Assembly (NCBI GenBank): GCA_026392935.1 | Contig: JAPLBE010000011.1 | Coordinates: 124,001-188,000 of the forward strand | DNA from: Actinomycetota bacterium | Lineage (GTDB): Bacteria > Actinomycetota > Actinomycetes > Nanopelagicales > Nanopelagicaceae | Length of the DNA stretch: 64,000 bases | Direction of reading: 5' to 3' | In this document: positions 54,030 to 62,788 of the stretch, piece by piece | Numbering within the stretch: the stretch's first letter is position 1 | Layout: each line of letters starts with the position of its first letter | Translations under genes and position numbers: made by a program | The notes under the pieces: model-generated | The model's input: only the letters and a program-made list of their open reading frames with translations | Database searches by the model: none | What the model was told of the DNA's origin: nothing

Positions 54030-54761
54030 ATGTTCGTAGGACTTGGCACGCTAATAAATGTAGTAGCAATTGCAGTTGGCTCTTTCCTTGGTATCTCTCT
54101 TGGCTCAAAACTTGCTAAGAAATCTCAAAAGATGATCACTGATGTATTGGGTCTCATCACATTGCTTGGAGCGACTTCTGCGCTCATTCCTTTATGGTCC
54201 ACAAGTTTCATCCAAGCCTTACCCAAGGGATCTTCACTTCTCCTTGTTTTGGCTTCGATGTTGTTTGGTGGATTAATTGGCTCTGCGTTGAATCTTGAGA
54301 AAAGACTTGACTCCTTCGGAGAGAAACTTCGCAAACGTTTTGGAGCATCAAGTGAGAGCTCTTTTATTGAAGGTTTTGTCTCATCATCACTTTTGTTTGT
54401 CATCGGACCTCTTGCCATTTTGGGTAGCGTAAGCGATGGTATGTCGCAAGGCATTGATCAATTGATTTTGAAATCGTCGCTTGACTTCTTTGCCTCAATG
54501 GCCTTCGCCTCATCGTTAGGCTGGGGAGTAATGGCGTCGATTATTCCAGTTGCGATCTATCAAGGAGCCTGGACTGTCGCGGGCTTCTTCCTAGGTTCGG
54601 TTCTTGAGCCGTATCAGATCGAAGCGATGACAATTTGTGGGGGGTTGATGCTGGTCGGAATTGGATTACGACTTTTGAACATCAAGAAAATTGCGGTAGG
54701 AAACCTGTTACCAGCTTTAGTTGTCGCTCCAATACTGGCAACAGTATTGCATTCCCTTTAA
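54030..54761 (+). CDS. DUF554 family membrane protein
   Basis: GLGTLINVVAIAVGSFLGISLGSKL; FVIGPLAILGSVSDG. Confidence 0.85.
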   Translation: MFVGLGTLINVVAIAVGSFLGISLGSKLAKKSQKMITDVLGLITLLGATSALIPLWSTSFIQALPKGSSLLLVLASMLFGGLIGSALNLEKRLDSFGEKLRKRFGASSESSFIEGFVSSSLLFVIGPLAILGSVSDGMSQGIDQLILKSSLDFFASMAFASSLGWGVMASIIPVAIYQGAWTVAGFFLGSVLEPYQIEAMTICGGLMLVGIGLRLLNIKKIAVGNLLPALVVAPILATVLHSL

Positions 54762-55798
54762 ATTGTAGAAGTGTCGATCACAAAGCGATACTTAACATCA
54801 CTTGCAACAGTTCGGGTGTAAGCCGTGTTGATGTAGTCAGCCTTAATCACTTCAACGTCACTGACGATATTGTGATTACCGCAGAAATCGAGCATTTCCT
54901 GCAATTCAGGAATACCACCAATCATTGAGCCACCTATCGAACGTCGTCCATTGAGGAGAGCGCCAACTTCGACTGCATATGGCTTTCCAGGGAGTCCGAT
55001 TACAACAAGAGTGCCATCTTGGCGCAGCAGTGATAGGTACTGATTGATGTCTAATTCTGCGCTTACCGTATTTAGAATTACGTCGAATTCCTTTTCGTGT
55101 TTTTTGAATACTGAGGAATCGTTAGTAGAAACAAAATGATGAGCACCCATTGCTAGTGCATCTTTCTCTTTACTAGGGGAGTGAGACAAGACAGTCACTT
55201 CTGCGCCCATGGCTACCGAGAACTTAACACCCATATGTCCGAGTCCACCAAGACCCATAACTGCGACTTTCTTACCTGGACCAACGTTCCAATGTTTGAT
55301 GGGCGAGTACAAAGTAATACCCGCACACAGCAATGGCGCAACCCCTTCAAGTGGGAGGTTTTCTGGGATATGAACTGCGTAATCTTCATTTATAACAAAG
55401 TAATTGCTGTAGCCACCCATCGCGACTGTCTTTCCATCGCGCTCCAAGCCGTTGTACGTCCCAGTCATTGACTCTGCGCAGTATTGCTGGAGGCCAGCCT
55501 TGCAGTTATCGCATGTGCGGCAAGAATCCACAAAGACACCTACGCCGATGCGATCGCCAACTTTAAACTTTGAAACGGAAGATCCAACCTTCGTAACTAC
55601 GCCGGCAATTTCGTGACCAGGAACCATGGGAAATAGCGCCGGTCCCCACTCTTCGTTCACTTGATGGATATCTGAATGGCAAATACCGGAGAAGAGAATA
55701 TCCAGAGCTACGTCATGCGCTCCGATCTCTCGTCTATCGAATTGAAAGGGAACGAGATCAGTTTTTGCTGCCATTGCTGCATATGAACGTGTATTCAT
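54758..55798 (-). CDS. Zinc-dependent NAD(P)-alcohol dehydrogenase (CAD-like)
   Basis: GICHSDIHQVNEEWGPALFPMVPGHEIAGVV; CGICHSD-like; VMGLGGLGHMGVKFSVAMGAEVTVLS. Confidence 0.93.
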   Translation of the reverse strand: MNTRSYAAMAAKTDLVPFQFDRREIGAHDVALDILFSGICHSDIHQVNEEWGPALFPMVPGHEIAGVVTKVGSSVSKFKVGDRIGVGVFVDSCRTCDNCKAGLQQYCAESMTGTYNGLERDGKTVAMGGYSNYFVINEDYAVHIPENLPLEGVAPLLCAGITLYSPIKHWNVGPGKKVAVMGLGGLGHMGVKFSVAMGAEVTVLSHSPSKEKDALAMGAHHFVSTNDSSVFKKHEKEFDVILNTVSAELDINQYLSLLRQDGTLVVIGLPGKPYAVEVGALLNGRRSIGGSMIGGIPELQEMLDFCGNHNIVSDVEVIKADYINTAYTRTVASDVKYRFVIDTSTI

Positions 55799-55800
55799 GA

Positions 55801-56469
55801 TTATCCTTTAGTCGTTGTGATTTCATTCTCGGTAAATGGAAGTGGATCTAAACTCATATGTCCTGAGCGTGATGCACGAGCAGTCACTTTTCGCATGTGG
55901 TGACGGCGACACAATACTTCATAAGCAATTTCGTCGCTCTTTCCAACATCACCCACTACCACTTGCTCGCCTTCAGTGACCATAACTCCGTTAATTGTTC
56001 GGGCATTATGGGTTGCACGTGATCCGCACCAACATAGTGCTTCAACTTGTAGAGTATTTACTCGGTCTGCGAGTTCTACCAACCGAGCAGAACCAGGAAA
56101 AAGTTTGGTGCGAAAGTCCGCCAAAATTCCAAATGCATACACGTCAATACCTAAACCATCAACGATTTTTGCCAACTGGTCTATTTGTTCCGGTTGGTAA
56201 AACTGCGCCTCATCACAGATGATGTAATCAATGCGGTCTCCGACCGAAAGATGTTCCACAACAAACTTATGTAAATCAAGTGTTTCTGCTACTTCTATCG
56301 CCTCGGATTGCAAACCTAAGCGCGAACTAATAACACCAGAACCAGCACGATCTTTATTGGTGAAAATGAGCCCAGAACGCCCACGGGATTTGTGGTTATG
56401 AGCGGTTTGAAGCGCAAGCGTAGATTTTCCGCTGTCCATAGTTCCGCAGTAGTACACAAGTTCAGCCAC
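55801..56469 (-). CDS. tdk: Thymidine kinase (GTG start)
   Basis: YCGTMDSGKSTLALQTAHNHKSRG; IICDEAQFY. Confidence 0.94.
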   Translation of the reverse strand: MAELVYYCGTMDSGKSTLALQTAHNHKSRGRSGLIFTNKDRAGSGVISSRLGLQSEAIEVAETLDLHKFVVEHLSVGDRIDYIICDEAQFYQPEQIDQLAKIVDGLGIDVYAFGILADFRTKLFPGSARLVELADRVNTLQVEALCWCGSRATHNARTINGVMVTEGEQVVVGDVGKSDEIAYEVLCRRHHMRKVTARASRSGHMSLDPLPFTENEITTTKG

Positions 56470-56520
56470 GGGGGAATCTTGCCATGTAATTTCGAAAAGC
56501 GCGCCTAGTGCGCCATGAAT

Positions 56521-57057
56521 TTAGTGTGACATGAGCGAGTGAACCGGAAGCGAAGGAGAGTGCTGCTTTATTTTCCCCCGTCCTCCGAGGCTCGAAATTT
56601 CCATGAGAACAGATACGGCGCAAACACTTGCTCCAACATCCGAGAGTAGATCTAGCGCCGCTTCGATGGTTCCGCCTGTGGCTAACACATCATCAATAAG
56701 TAGAACTCGCGAACCTGTGACAAGCGCATCTCTATGAATCTGCAACTCGTCAGTTCCGTATTCAAGTCCGTAGGTGCGAGTAAATGTTGCGTGTGGGAGT
56801 TTTCCTTTTTTACGAATAGGTACGAATCCCACGTTTTTTCGTTGTGCAATCGCACTGGCTAAAATAAACCCACGAGCTTCGATTCCCGCAACAAAATCAT
56901 AGGAATCTGATACTTGCGAGAGTTCCTCGATCACTCTCTGAAATGACTCAGCATGAGATAAGAGCGGAGTAATATCCTGAAATAGAATTCCTGGAAGCGG
57001 GTAATCAGGTATCGCACGTATCCGCGATAACGCTTCTGAGATTTCCATTGTCACCAC
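56521..57057 (-). CDS. apt: Adenine phosphoribosyltransferase
   Basis: IRAIPDYPLPGILFQDITPLL; VAGIEARGFILASAIA; VLLIDDVLATGGTIEAAL. Confidence 0.96.
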   Translation of the reverse strand: MVTMEISEALSRIRAIPDYPLPGILFQDITPLLSHAESFQRVIEELSQVSDSYDFVAGIEARGFILASAIAQRKNVGFVPIRKKGKLPHATFTRTYGLEYGTDELQIHRDALVTGSRVLLIDDVLATGGTIEAALDLLSDVGASVCAVSVLMEISSLGGRGKIKQHSPSLPVHSLMSH

Positions 57058-57065
57058 CGTACCTG

Positions 57066-57149
57066 TGTCCGAACGGGGACTTGAACCCCGAATCCCTTGC
57101 GAGAACTAGCACCTCAAGCTAGCGCGTCTGCCAATTCCGCCACCCGGAC
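57066..57149 (-). tRNA. tRNA-Leu (anticodon GAG)
   Basis: GTCCGGGTGGCGGAATTGGCAGACGCGCTAGCTTGAGGTGCTAGTTCTCGCAAGGGATTCGGGGTTCAAGTCCCCGTTCGGACA; type II variable arm; CCA not encoded. Confidence 0.95.
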
Positions 57150-57259
57150 GAGTACCCATTCACAATACGTTCATATCTGATTGGGCCGAACTAACTGGCT
57201 AAATATATCTGCAAGGCGCTATCGGTGCAAAAGCGAGAAGAAACAGGGAGAATGCAGCC

Positions 57260-58576
57260 ATGACTAGTGCGTCAAAAGTCTCGACTCTTGAATCTGAAGC
57301 AGTATCAATCTGTCAGGATTTGATTCGTATTCCTTCGGTTAATTTTGGAGAAGGTCATGGAGATGAGCGAGCTGTCGCAGAGTATGTCGTTCGCTCTCTC
57401 AAAGAAGCCGGAATCGAATCTTCTATTTACGAATCAGAGAAGAACCGCTGCAATGTAATTGCCAGAATTGAAGGAAGCGATCAATCTCGGCCTGGAATCG
57501 TTGTACATGGTCATTTAGATGTTGTTCCGGCAAATGCTGCTGACTGGTCAGTCGATCCGTTCGCTGCCGTAATCAAAGATGAAATGATATGGGGTCGCGG
57601 AGCGGTCGACATGAAAAATGTTGATGCAATGATTCTTGCGATAGTCCGCGATTGGTCACGAACTGGGTTCACTCCAACTCGCGATATCGTCCTCGCCTTT
57701 TTTGCTGATGAAGAAGCTGGAATGACTTACGGATCCCGATGGATGGCTGCACACCATCCTGAGGTATTTGCTGGATGTACTGAAGCAATTTCTGAAGTAG
57801 GTGGGTTCTCCGTCACGGTAGCTAGTGGCAAGCGTTTGTATTTTGTGGAAGCGGCGCAAAAAGGTATCCACTGGATGAGACTTACCGCCCAAGGTCGCGC
57901 CGGTCATGGATCGATGATGAATGATGAGAATGCATTGACTGCCATCGCAGATGCTGTCGCTAAGATCGGTAAACATGAGTGGCCACAGCGATATACGAAG
58001 ACCGTAAAGATTCTCTTTGAGAAGATTGCGCATGCAACGGGAAACCCGTTTAATCTCGATGATCTAAGGCCACTCTTAAAGGAGATTGGACCAACAGAGC
58101 GCATGATCGGCGCGACGTTGCAGAACACCGCAAACCCCACAATGTTGGAGGCGGGTTACAAAGCGAATGTAATTCCAGGCGCAGCATCTGCTGTTATCGA
58201 TGGTCGTTTTCTTCCGGGTTATGAGGATGAGATGAATGAGACCATACGAAATATTATTGGTCCGGATATCTCAATCGAAACTATCTCGCGAGATATCGCC
58301 CTGGAAGTTGATTTCGAAGGCGATTTAGTTGAAGCAATGTGCGCAGCAATCGTGAAATACGATCCCGAGGGCATTCCAGTTCCTTATCTCATGAGTGGTG
58401 GAACAGATAACAAGGCGCTATCAGAGCTTGGGATAGTTGGCTATGGATTTAGCCCACTCAGACTTCCTGCAGATCTCGATTTTATGGCACTTTTCCACGG
58501 AGTCGACGAACGAGTGCCTATTTCGGGATTGTATTTCGGAGTTAAAGTATTGAAGGAATTTCTCGAGAACTGTTAA
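57260..58576 (+). CDS. M20 family metallopeptidase/amidohydrolase
   Basis: VVHGHLDVVPANAADWSVDPFAAVIKDEMIWGRGAVDMKN; GRAGHGSMM. Confidence 0.93.
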   Translation: MTSASKVSTLESEAVSICQDLIRIPSVNFGEGHGDERAVAEYVVRSLKEAGIESSIYESEKNRCNVIARIEGSDQSRPGIVVHGHLDVVPANAADWSVDPFAAVIKDEMIWGRGAVDMKNVDAMILAIVRDWSRTGFTPTRDIVLAFFADEEAGMTYGSRWMAAHHPEVFAGCTEAISEVGGFSVTVASGKRLYFVEAAQKGIHWMRLTAQGRAGHGSMMNDENALTAIADAVAKIGKHEWPQRYTKTVKILFEKIAHATGNPFNLDDLRPLLKEIGPTERMIGATLQNTANPTMLEAGYKANVIPGAASAVIDGRFLPGYEDEMNETIRNIIGPDISIETISRDIALEVDFEGDLVEAMCAAIVKYDPEGIPVPYLMSGGTDNKALSELGIVGYGFSPLRLPADLDFMALFHGVDERVPISGLYFGVKVLKEFLENC

Positions 58577-59517
58577 GCAGAGATTTCGTTGAGTACATTG
58601 CGCACAATCTCAGGAAGAACTATTTCCTCAGACTTAAGAATTCCTCTGAGTTGAGCTCCTGTTCTCGCGCCAACGATCGCACTAGTTATGCCAGGTGTAT
58701 CTCGTACCCACGCTAAAGCTACTTCCAGAGGGGCGTAACCAAGCCCCTCAGCGGCTACACAGACAGCCTCCGTAATACGTGCGGCGTCCTCACGTAGGTA
58801 CGGTTCAACATGTTTAACAAAATGTGGTGCGGCGGCGCGGGAATCACTAGGAATGCCATTGCGATACTTTCCCGTCAAAATTCCGCGACCAAGCGGAGCC
58901 CAAGCAAGTAATCCAATGTTTGTCTCTCTAGCGCAATCAATCACTTCATGTTCTGCATTTCTATTGAGAAGTGAGTACTCAACTTGATGCGTTGCAATGG
59001 GTGCCTTTGCAGAATTAGATTCTTGAATCGTAATCGCGCGCGCACTTTGCCATCCAGAGAAATTTGAGAGTCCCACATAGCGCGCCTTGCCTGAAGAGTA
59101 GGCATAATCCAGAGCCGATAACGTATCTTCTAAAGGCGTTGCTGAATCCCACATATGTACTTGCCAAATATCTACGTAATCTGTTTCGAGTCGCGAGAGC
59201 GACTTATCTAGATCAGCGATCAAAGATTGACGAGAGTTATTGACTCGTCTGGCACCATCAGTAAATGACACACCGGCTTTCGTGGCGATAGCTACATCTT
59301 GGCGCTTAAAGAGAGTACCTATTAATCCGCCGATTACGCGTTCGCTATCTCCGTCACCATAGGTCGATGCTGTATCGAAGAAGTTTCCACCGGCTTCGAT
59401 ATACGCACGGCATTGATCGGCCGCTTCGTGGGTATCGGTATCTCGCCCCCAAGTCATAGTCCCGAGCCCTAGTCGAGAAAGTAGCAACCCACTTTTACCA
59501 GCTCTTCTCATCTCCAT
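58573..59517 (-). CDS. Aldo/keto reductase
   Basis: LGLGTMTWGRDTD; FDTASTYGDGDSERVIGG; catalytic K/H contexts. Confidence 0.92.
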   Translation of the reverse strand: MEMRRAGKSGLLLSRLGLGTMTWGRDTDTHEAADQCRAYIEAGGNFFDTASTYGDGDSERVIGGLIGTLFKRQDVAIATKAGVSFTDGARRVNNSRQSLIADLDKSLSRLETDYVDIWQVHMWDSATPLEDTLSALDYAYSSGKARYVGLSNFSGWQSARAITIQESNSAKAPIATHQVEYSLLNRNAEHEVIDCARETNIGLLAWAPLGRGILTGKYRNGIPSDSRAAAPHFVKHVEPYLREDAARITEAVCVAAEGLGYAPLEVALAWVRDTPGITSAIVGARTGAQLRGILKSEEIVLPEIVRNVLNEISA

Positions 59518-59584
59518 GAAGCAGACCTTAGCAACATCATTTCCGAAATCTCTTCATTGCAAAATTCAAGGTAGCCTTCGTGTT

Positions 59585-60277
59585 GTGGCACGGATAATTC
59601 TTCTCAGGCATGCGCACTCTATTGCCAATGAAAAAGGAATACTCTCTGGACAACTTCCTGGTGTCTCGCTCAGCACTCGCGGCCGTGAACAAGCACTGTC
59701 TCTCGTATCGAGACTTGGTTCATCTTCTCTTGATTCAATCCGCGTAAGTCCCATGCAGCGTTGCCAAGAAACGATTCAACCGTGGTTGGAGTCTAAGTTC
59801 TCATCCCGAATTGGAAAGTTGATTCTCGATGACCAACTCATCGAGATGGATTACGGACTATGGAGTGGACGCCAACTTAAAGGTCTAGCAAAAGAGAAGC
59901 TGTGGAAGCAAATTCAATCAACACCAAGCAAAGTTGTTTTTCCTGACGGGGAGCGCTTTACCGCCATGCAAAAAAGAGCCTTCCAATCGATTGAGGATGG
60001 GCTTCTTGAGAAAAAGAACGGTAATCATCTATTTGTTAGCCACGGAGATGTAATCAAGGCGATTGTGGCGAAGTTGATGACTATCAAACTGGATAACTTT
60101 CAATCATTGGTAGTCGATCCAGCATCAATTACGGTGATTGATTTTGACGGCGAAAAAGCGCAATTGCTGGCATTTAACGATTCGACATCTAATATTGAAC
60201 GATTTACCCAGGAAAAGAAGACGAAGAGGATTCTTCTTGGTGGTGGATCGGGAACTAGTGCGAGGCGAAGAAAGTGA
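59585..60277 (+). CDS. MSMEG_4193-family histidine phosphatase (GTG start; ORF track extends to 59516)
   Basis: IILLRHAHSIANEKGILSGQ RHG-type motif; LFVSHGDVIKAI; TAGCCT-7 nt-GTG. Confidence 0.85.
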   Translation: MARIILLRHAHSIANEKGILSGQLPGVSLSTRGREQALSLVSRLGSSSLDSIRVSPMQRCQETIQPWLESKFSSRIGKLILDDQLIEMDYGLWSGRQLKGLAKEKLWKQIQSTPSKVVFPDGERFTAMQKRAFQSIEDGLLEKKNGNHLFVSHGDVIKAIVAKLMTIKLDNFQSLVVDPASITVIDFDGEKAQLLAFNDSTSNIERFTQEKKTKRILLGGGSGTSARRRK

Positions 60278-60825
60278 GTGCACGCATCATCACTTTCGAG
60301 AGACCAGCTAGGTTTGTCGCCGGAACCGTAGGTCAACCAGGAGAGAGAACATTTTTTGTTCAAGCCGAAGATTCCGGACGTCTGATTTCGGTCTCTATGG
60401 AGAAAAGCCAAGTTCAGGCGCTAGCTGATCGCTTAATTTACATGCTTCGCGAGATAAAACAGAGTGACTCATCCATTGTAATTTCGATACTTGAGAAGGA
60501 TGACAAACCGCTTAATACGCCAATTGAAGAAGAGTTCAGAGTTGGCGTAATCGGTCTTGCCTATAACGGTGATGAATCTACGATTCAAATTGATATGCAA
60601 GCCGTCTCTGAAACCACGGAAGAGGAACCAGATTTTATTGATGTAGATGATCTCAGTAGCGATCAGGACATTCTTCGTGTAGTTATCTCGCCCTCGGAAG
60701 CTTCGCGCTTTGCAAAGAGAGCTAGTGCTGTAGTAAATGCTGGCAGATTACCGTGTCCATTCTGTGGCGGACCAATAGATGCAAAGGGTCATCTATGTCC
60801 TCGAGCGAATGGCTATCGACGTTGA
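60274..60825 (+). CDS. DUF3090 family protein with C-terminal putative zinc-binding motif (GTG start)
   Basis: FERPARFVAGTVGQPGERTFFVQAEDSGRLISVSMEKSQVQALADRL; CPFCGGPIDAKGHLC. Confidence 0.88.
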   Translation: MSARIITFERPARFVAGTVGQPGERTFFVQAEDSGRLISVSMEKSQVQALADRLIYMLREIKQSDSSIVISILEKDDKPLNTPIEEEFRVGVIGLAYNGDESTIQIDMQAVSETTEEEPDFIDVDDLSSDQDILRVVISPSEASRFAKRASAVVNAGRLPCPFCGGPIDAKGHLCPRANGYRR

Positions 60826-61523
60826 CAGATATTCTCTCCTATCTTTCGCTAGGTACCCTGACCGTTTCGGGGCGCTTAGTTGACGCTTCAAATGCAACGT
60901 TGTTTGCGCAATGCGAGTTTGAAGAATCTGTTCTGGACGTGATTTACAAACCGGTAGCAGGCGAAAGGCCTCTGTGGGATTTTCCCGATGGCAGCCTTGC
61001 GCACCGAGAGCTGGCAGCCTATTTAGTTAGCACCATTTCGCAGTGGGATGTAGTTCCTCCAACCGTGTTACGAGATGGCCCATTTGGAATAGGGATGGTT
61101 CAACAATGGGTTGAAGTCGATGATTCTGTCGATCTCTCACTTTTCTATCGTGAAGATAATCCAATTCTTCGCACGATGGCGCTCTTCGATGCGGTAATCA
61201 ATAACACGGATAGAAAAATCGGGCACCTGTTGCCCACGAAGGATGGGAAAGTTTTTGGTTGTGATCATGGAGTTACTTTTCATGAGGATGACAAGTTGCG
61301 CACAGTCCTGTGGCAATGGGCAGGCATGGAATTAACTGCTCGTGAGCTAACCCAACTTGAACATTTGAAGTCAAGTCTCAATGAAAATCCTGAAAAGATT
61401 GCTGGTTTACTGACAGAAAGTGAAATCTCAGCTTTGTACAATCGCATAAAACGACTAATGAGCGATAGAAGATTCCCAATTCCAAGTGAGGATTGGCCGG
61501 CTGTGCCATGGCCACCGTTCTAG
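60795..61523 (+). CDS. SCO1664 family protein (kinase-like fold suspected)
   Basis: VIYKPVAGERPLWDFPDGSLAHRELAAYLVS; DAVINNTDRKIGHLL; FGCDHGVTFH; ATG 60795. Confidence 0.88.
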   Translation: MSSSEWLSTLTDILSYLSLGTLTVSGRLVDASNATLFAQCEFEESVLDVIYKPVAGERPLWDFPDGSLAHRELAAYLVSTISQWDVVPPTVLRDGPFGIGMVQQWVEVDDSVDLSLFYREDNPILRTMALFDAVINNTDRKIGHLLPTKDGKVFGCDHGVTFHEDDKLRTVLWQWAGMELTARELTQLEHLKSSLNENPEKIAGLLTESEISALYNRIKRLMSDRRFPIPSEDWPAVPWPPF

Positions 61524-61534
61524 CGAGTTTAAGT

Positions 61535-61540
61535 TAAAGT
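61535..61540 (+). promoter_or_regulatory. Predicted -10 (TAAAGT) for leaderless mshC
   Basis: TAAAGT-6 nt-ATG. Confidence 0.5.
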
Positions 61541-61546
61541 TTTCCC

Positions 61547-62788
61547 ATGAATAGTTGGCCGCAGCTCTACATCCCGGAGATTCCATCTTCTTTTTCATTC
61601 CCGGCGCTGAAAATTTTCAATACCGAATTACAGGCTATAGAGACTCTCCCAAAGAGAGATACATATCGGCTTTACGTATGTGGCATCACGCCCTATGACG
61701 CGACACATTTAGGGCATGCGGCCACATATCTAACCTTTGACTTAATTCACCGCTATTTGAAGGCGACAGGCGCACGCGTGATCTTCTCGCAAAACATTAC
61801 TGATATTGATGATCCTCTTCTCGAGAGAGCAGCTCGGGACAATGTTTCTTGGGAGAGCCTGGCACGAAGCCAAATAGAACTATTCCGTGGTGATATGAGT
61901 GATTTGCATGTGCTTCCACCAGACTCTTACGTCGGTGTTGTTGAAGCTATGGATTTGATTATTAATTCAGTGCAATCACTCGTAGACCAGGGAAAGACGT
62001 ATTCGATCGATGGTGATATTTATTTCCGAGTTCACTCTGATCCAGATTTTGGAAATCGTTCTCACTTGTCTCAACCTGAGATGATCAAGATTTTTAGTGA
62101 ACGTGGGGGAGACCCACTGCGAAAAGGTAAAGAGAATCCTTTAGATGCCTTGGTGTGGATGGCGCAGAAGCCTGGCGAACCTGGATGGGAGAGTCCATTT
62201 GGCAAAGGCCGACCTGGATGGCATATCGAATGTTCGGCAATCGCTCTACATTATTTAGAGCCCGATACAAACGATGCTTATTCAATTGATATACAAGGCG
62301 GTGGAAGTGACTTGATATTTCCGCACCACGAAATGTCGGCCTCTCAATCAGCCTCACTTTCACATCAAAAGTTTTCCCGAAACTATGTGCACGCCGGAAT
62401 GATCGGTTTTGAAGGTGAAAAAATGAGTAAATCTCTCGGTAACCTTGTTTTTGTTTCTAAGTTAATTTCATCAGGAGTCGAACCGGTCGCTATCAGATGG
62501 GCGCTCATGAATCATCACTACTCGACAGATCTTATGTGGAAAGAATCTTTTATCGAATCTGCGTCAAGAGAAATTGATTCGCTAAGAGTGTCTTTATCTA
62601 AGGTGGATGTAGCGCCTACCCAACGGGTGATTGAAGACATCATTTCAAGCCTCTCAAATAATCTCGATACTCCGCGCATATTGGAAATTCTTAGACAATG
62701 GATGAGTGATACGAATTCTGGGACAACAGGTGGTCATGCTGGAGAACTTTCTCGTGCTATCGATGCCCTTTTAGGCCTAGCGCTCTAA
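61547..62788 (+). CDS. mshC: Cysteine--1-D-myo-inosityl 2-amino-2-deoxy-alpha-D-glucopyranoside ligase (mycothiol biosynthesis)
   Basis: MNSWPQLYIPEIP; YVCGITPYDATHLGHAATYLTFDLI; KMSKSLGN; CysS-like paralogue. Confidence 0.93.
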   Translation: MNSWPQLYIPEIPSSFSFPALKIFNTELQAIETLPKRDTYRLYVCGITPYDATHLGHAATYLTFDLIHRYLKATGARVIFSQNITDIDDPLLERAARDNVSWESLARSQIELFRGDMSDLHVLPPDSYVGVVEAMDLIINSVQSLVDQGKTYSIDGDIYFRVHSDPDFGNRSHLSQPEMIKIFSERGGDPLRKGKENPLDALVWMAQKPGEPGWESPFGKGRPGWHIECSAIALHYLEPDTNDAYSIDIQGGGSDLIFPHHEMSASQSASLSHQKFSRNYVHAGMIGFEGEKMSKSLGNLVFVSKLISSGVEPVAIRWALMNHHYSTDLMWKESFIESASREIDSLRVSLSKVDVAPTQRVIEDIISSLSNNLDTPRILEILRQWMSDTNSGTTGGHAGELSRAIDALLGLAL

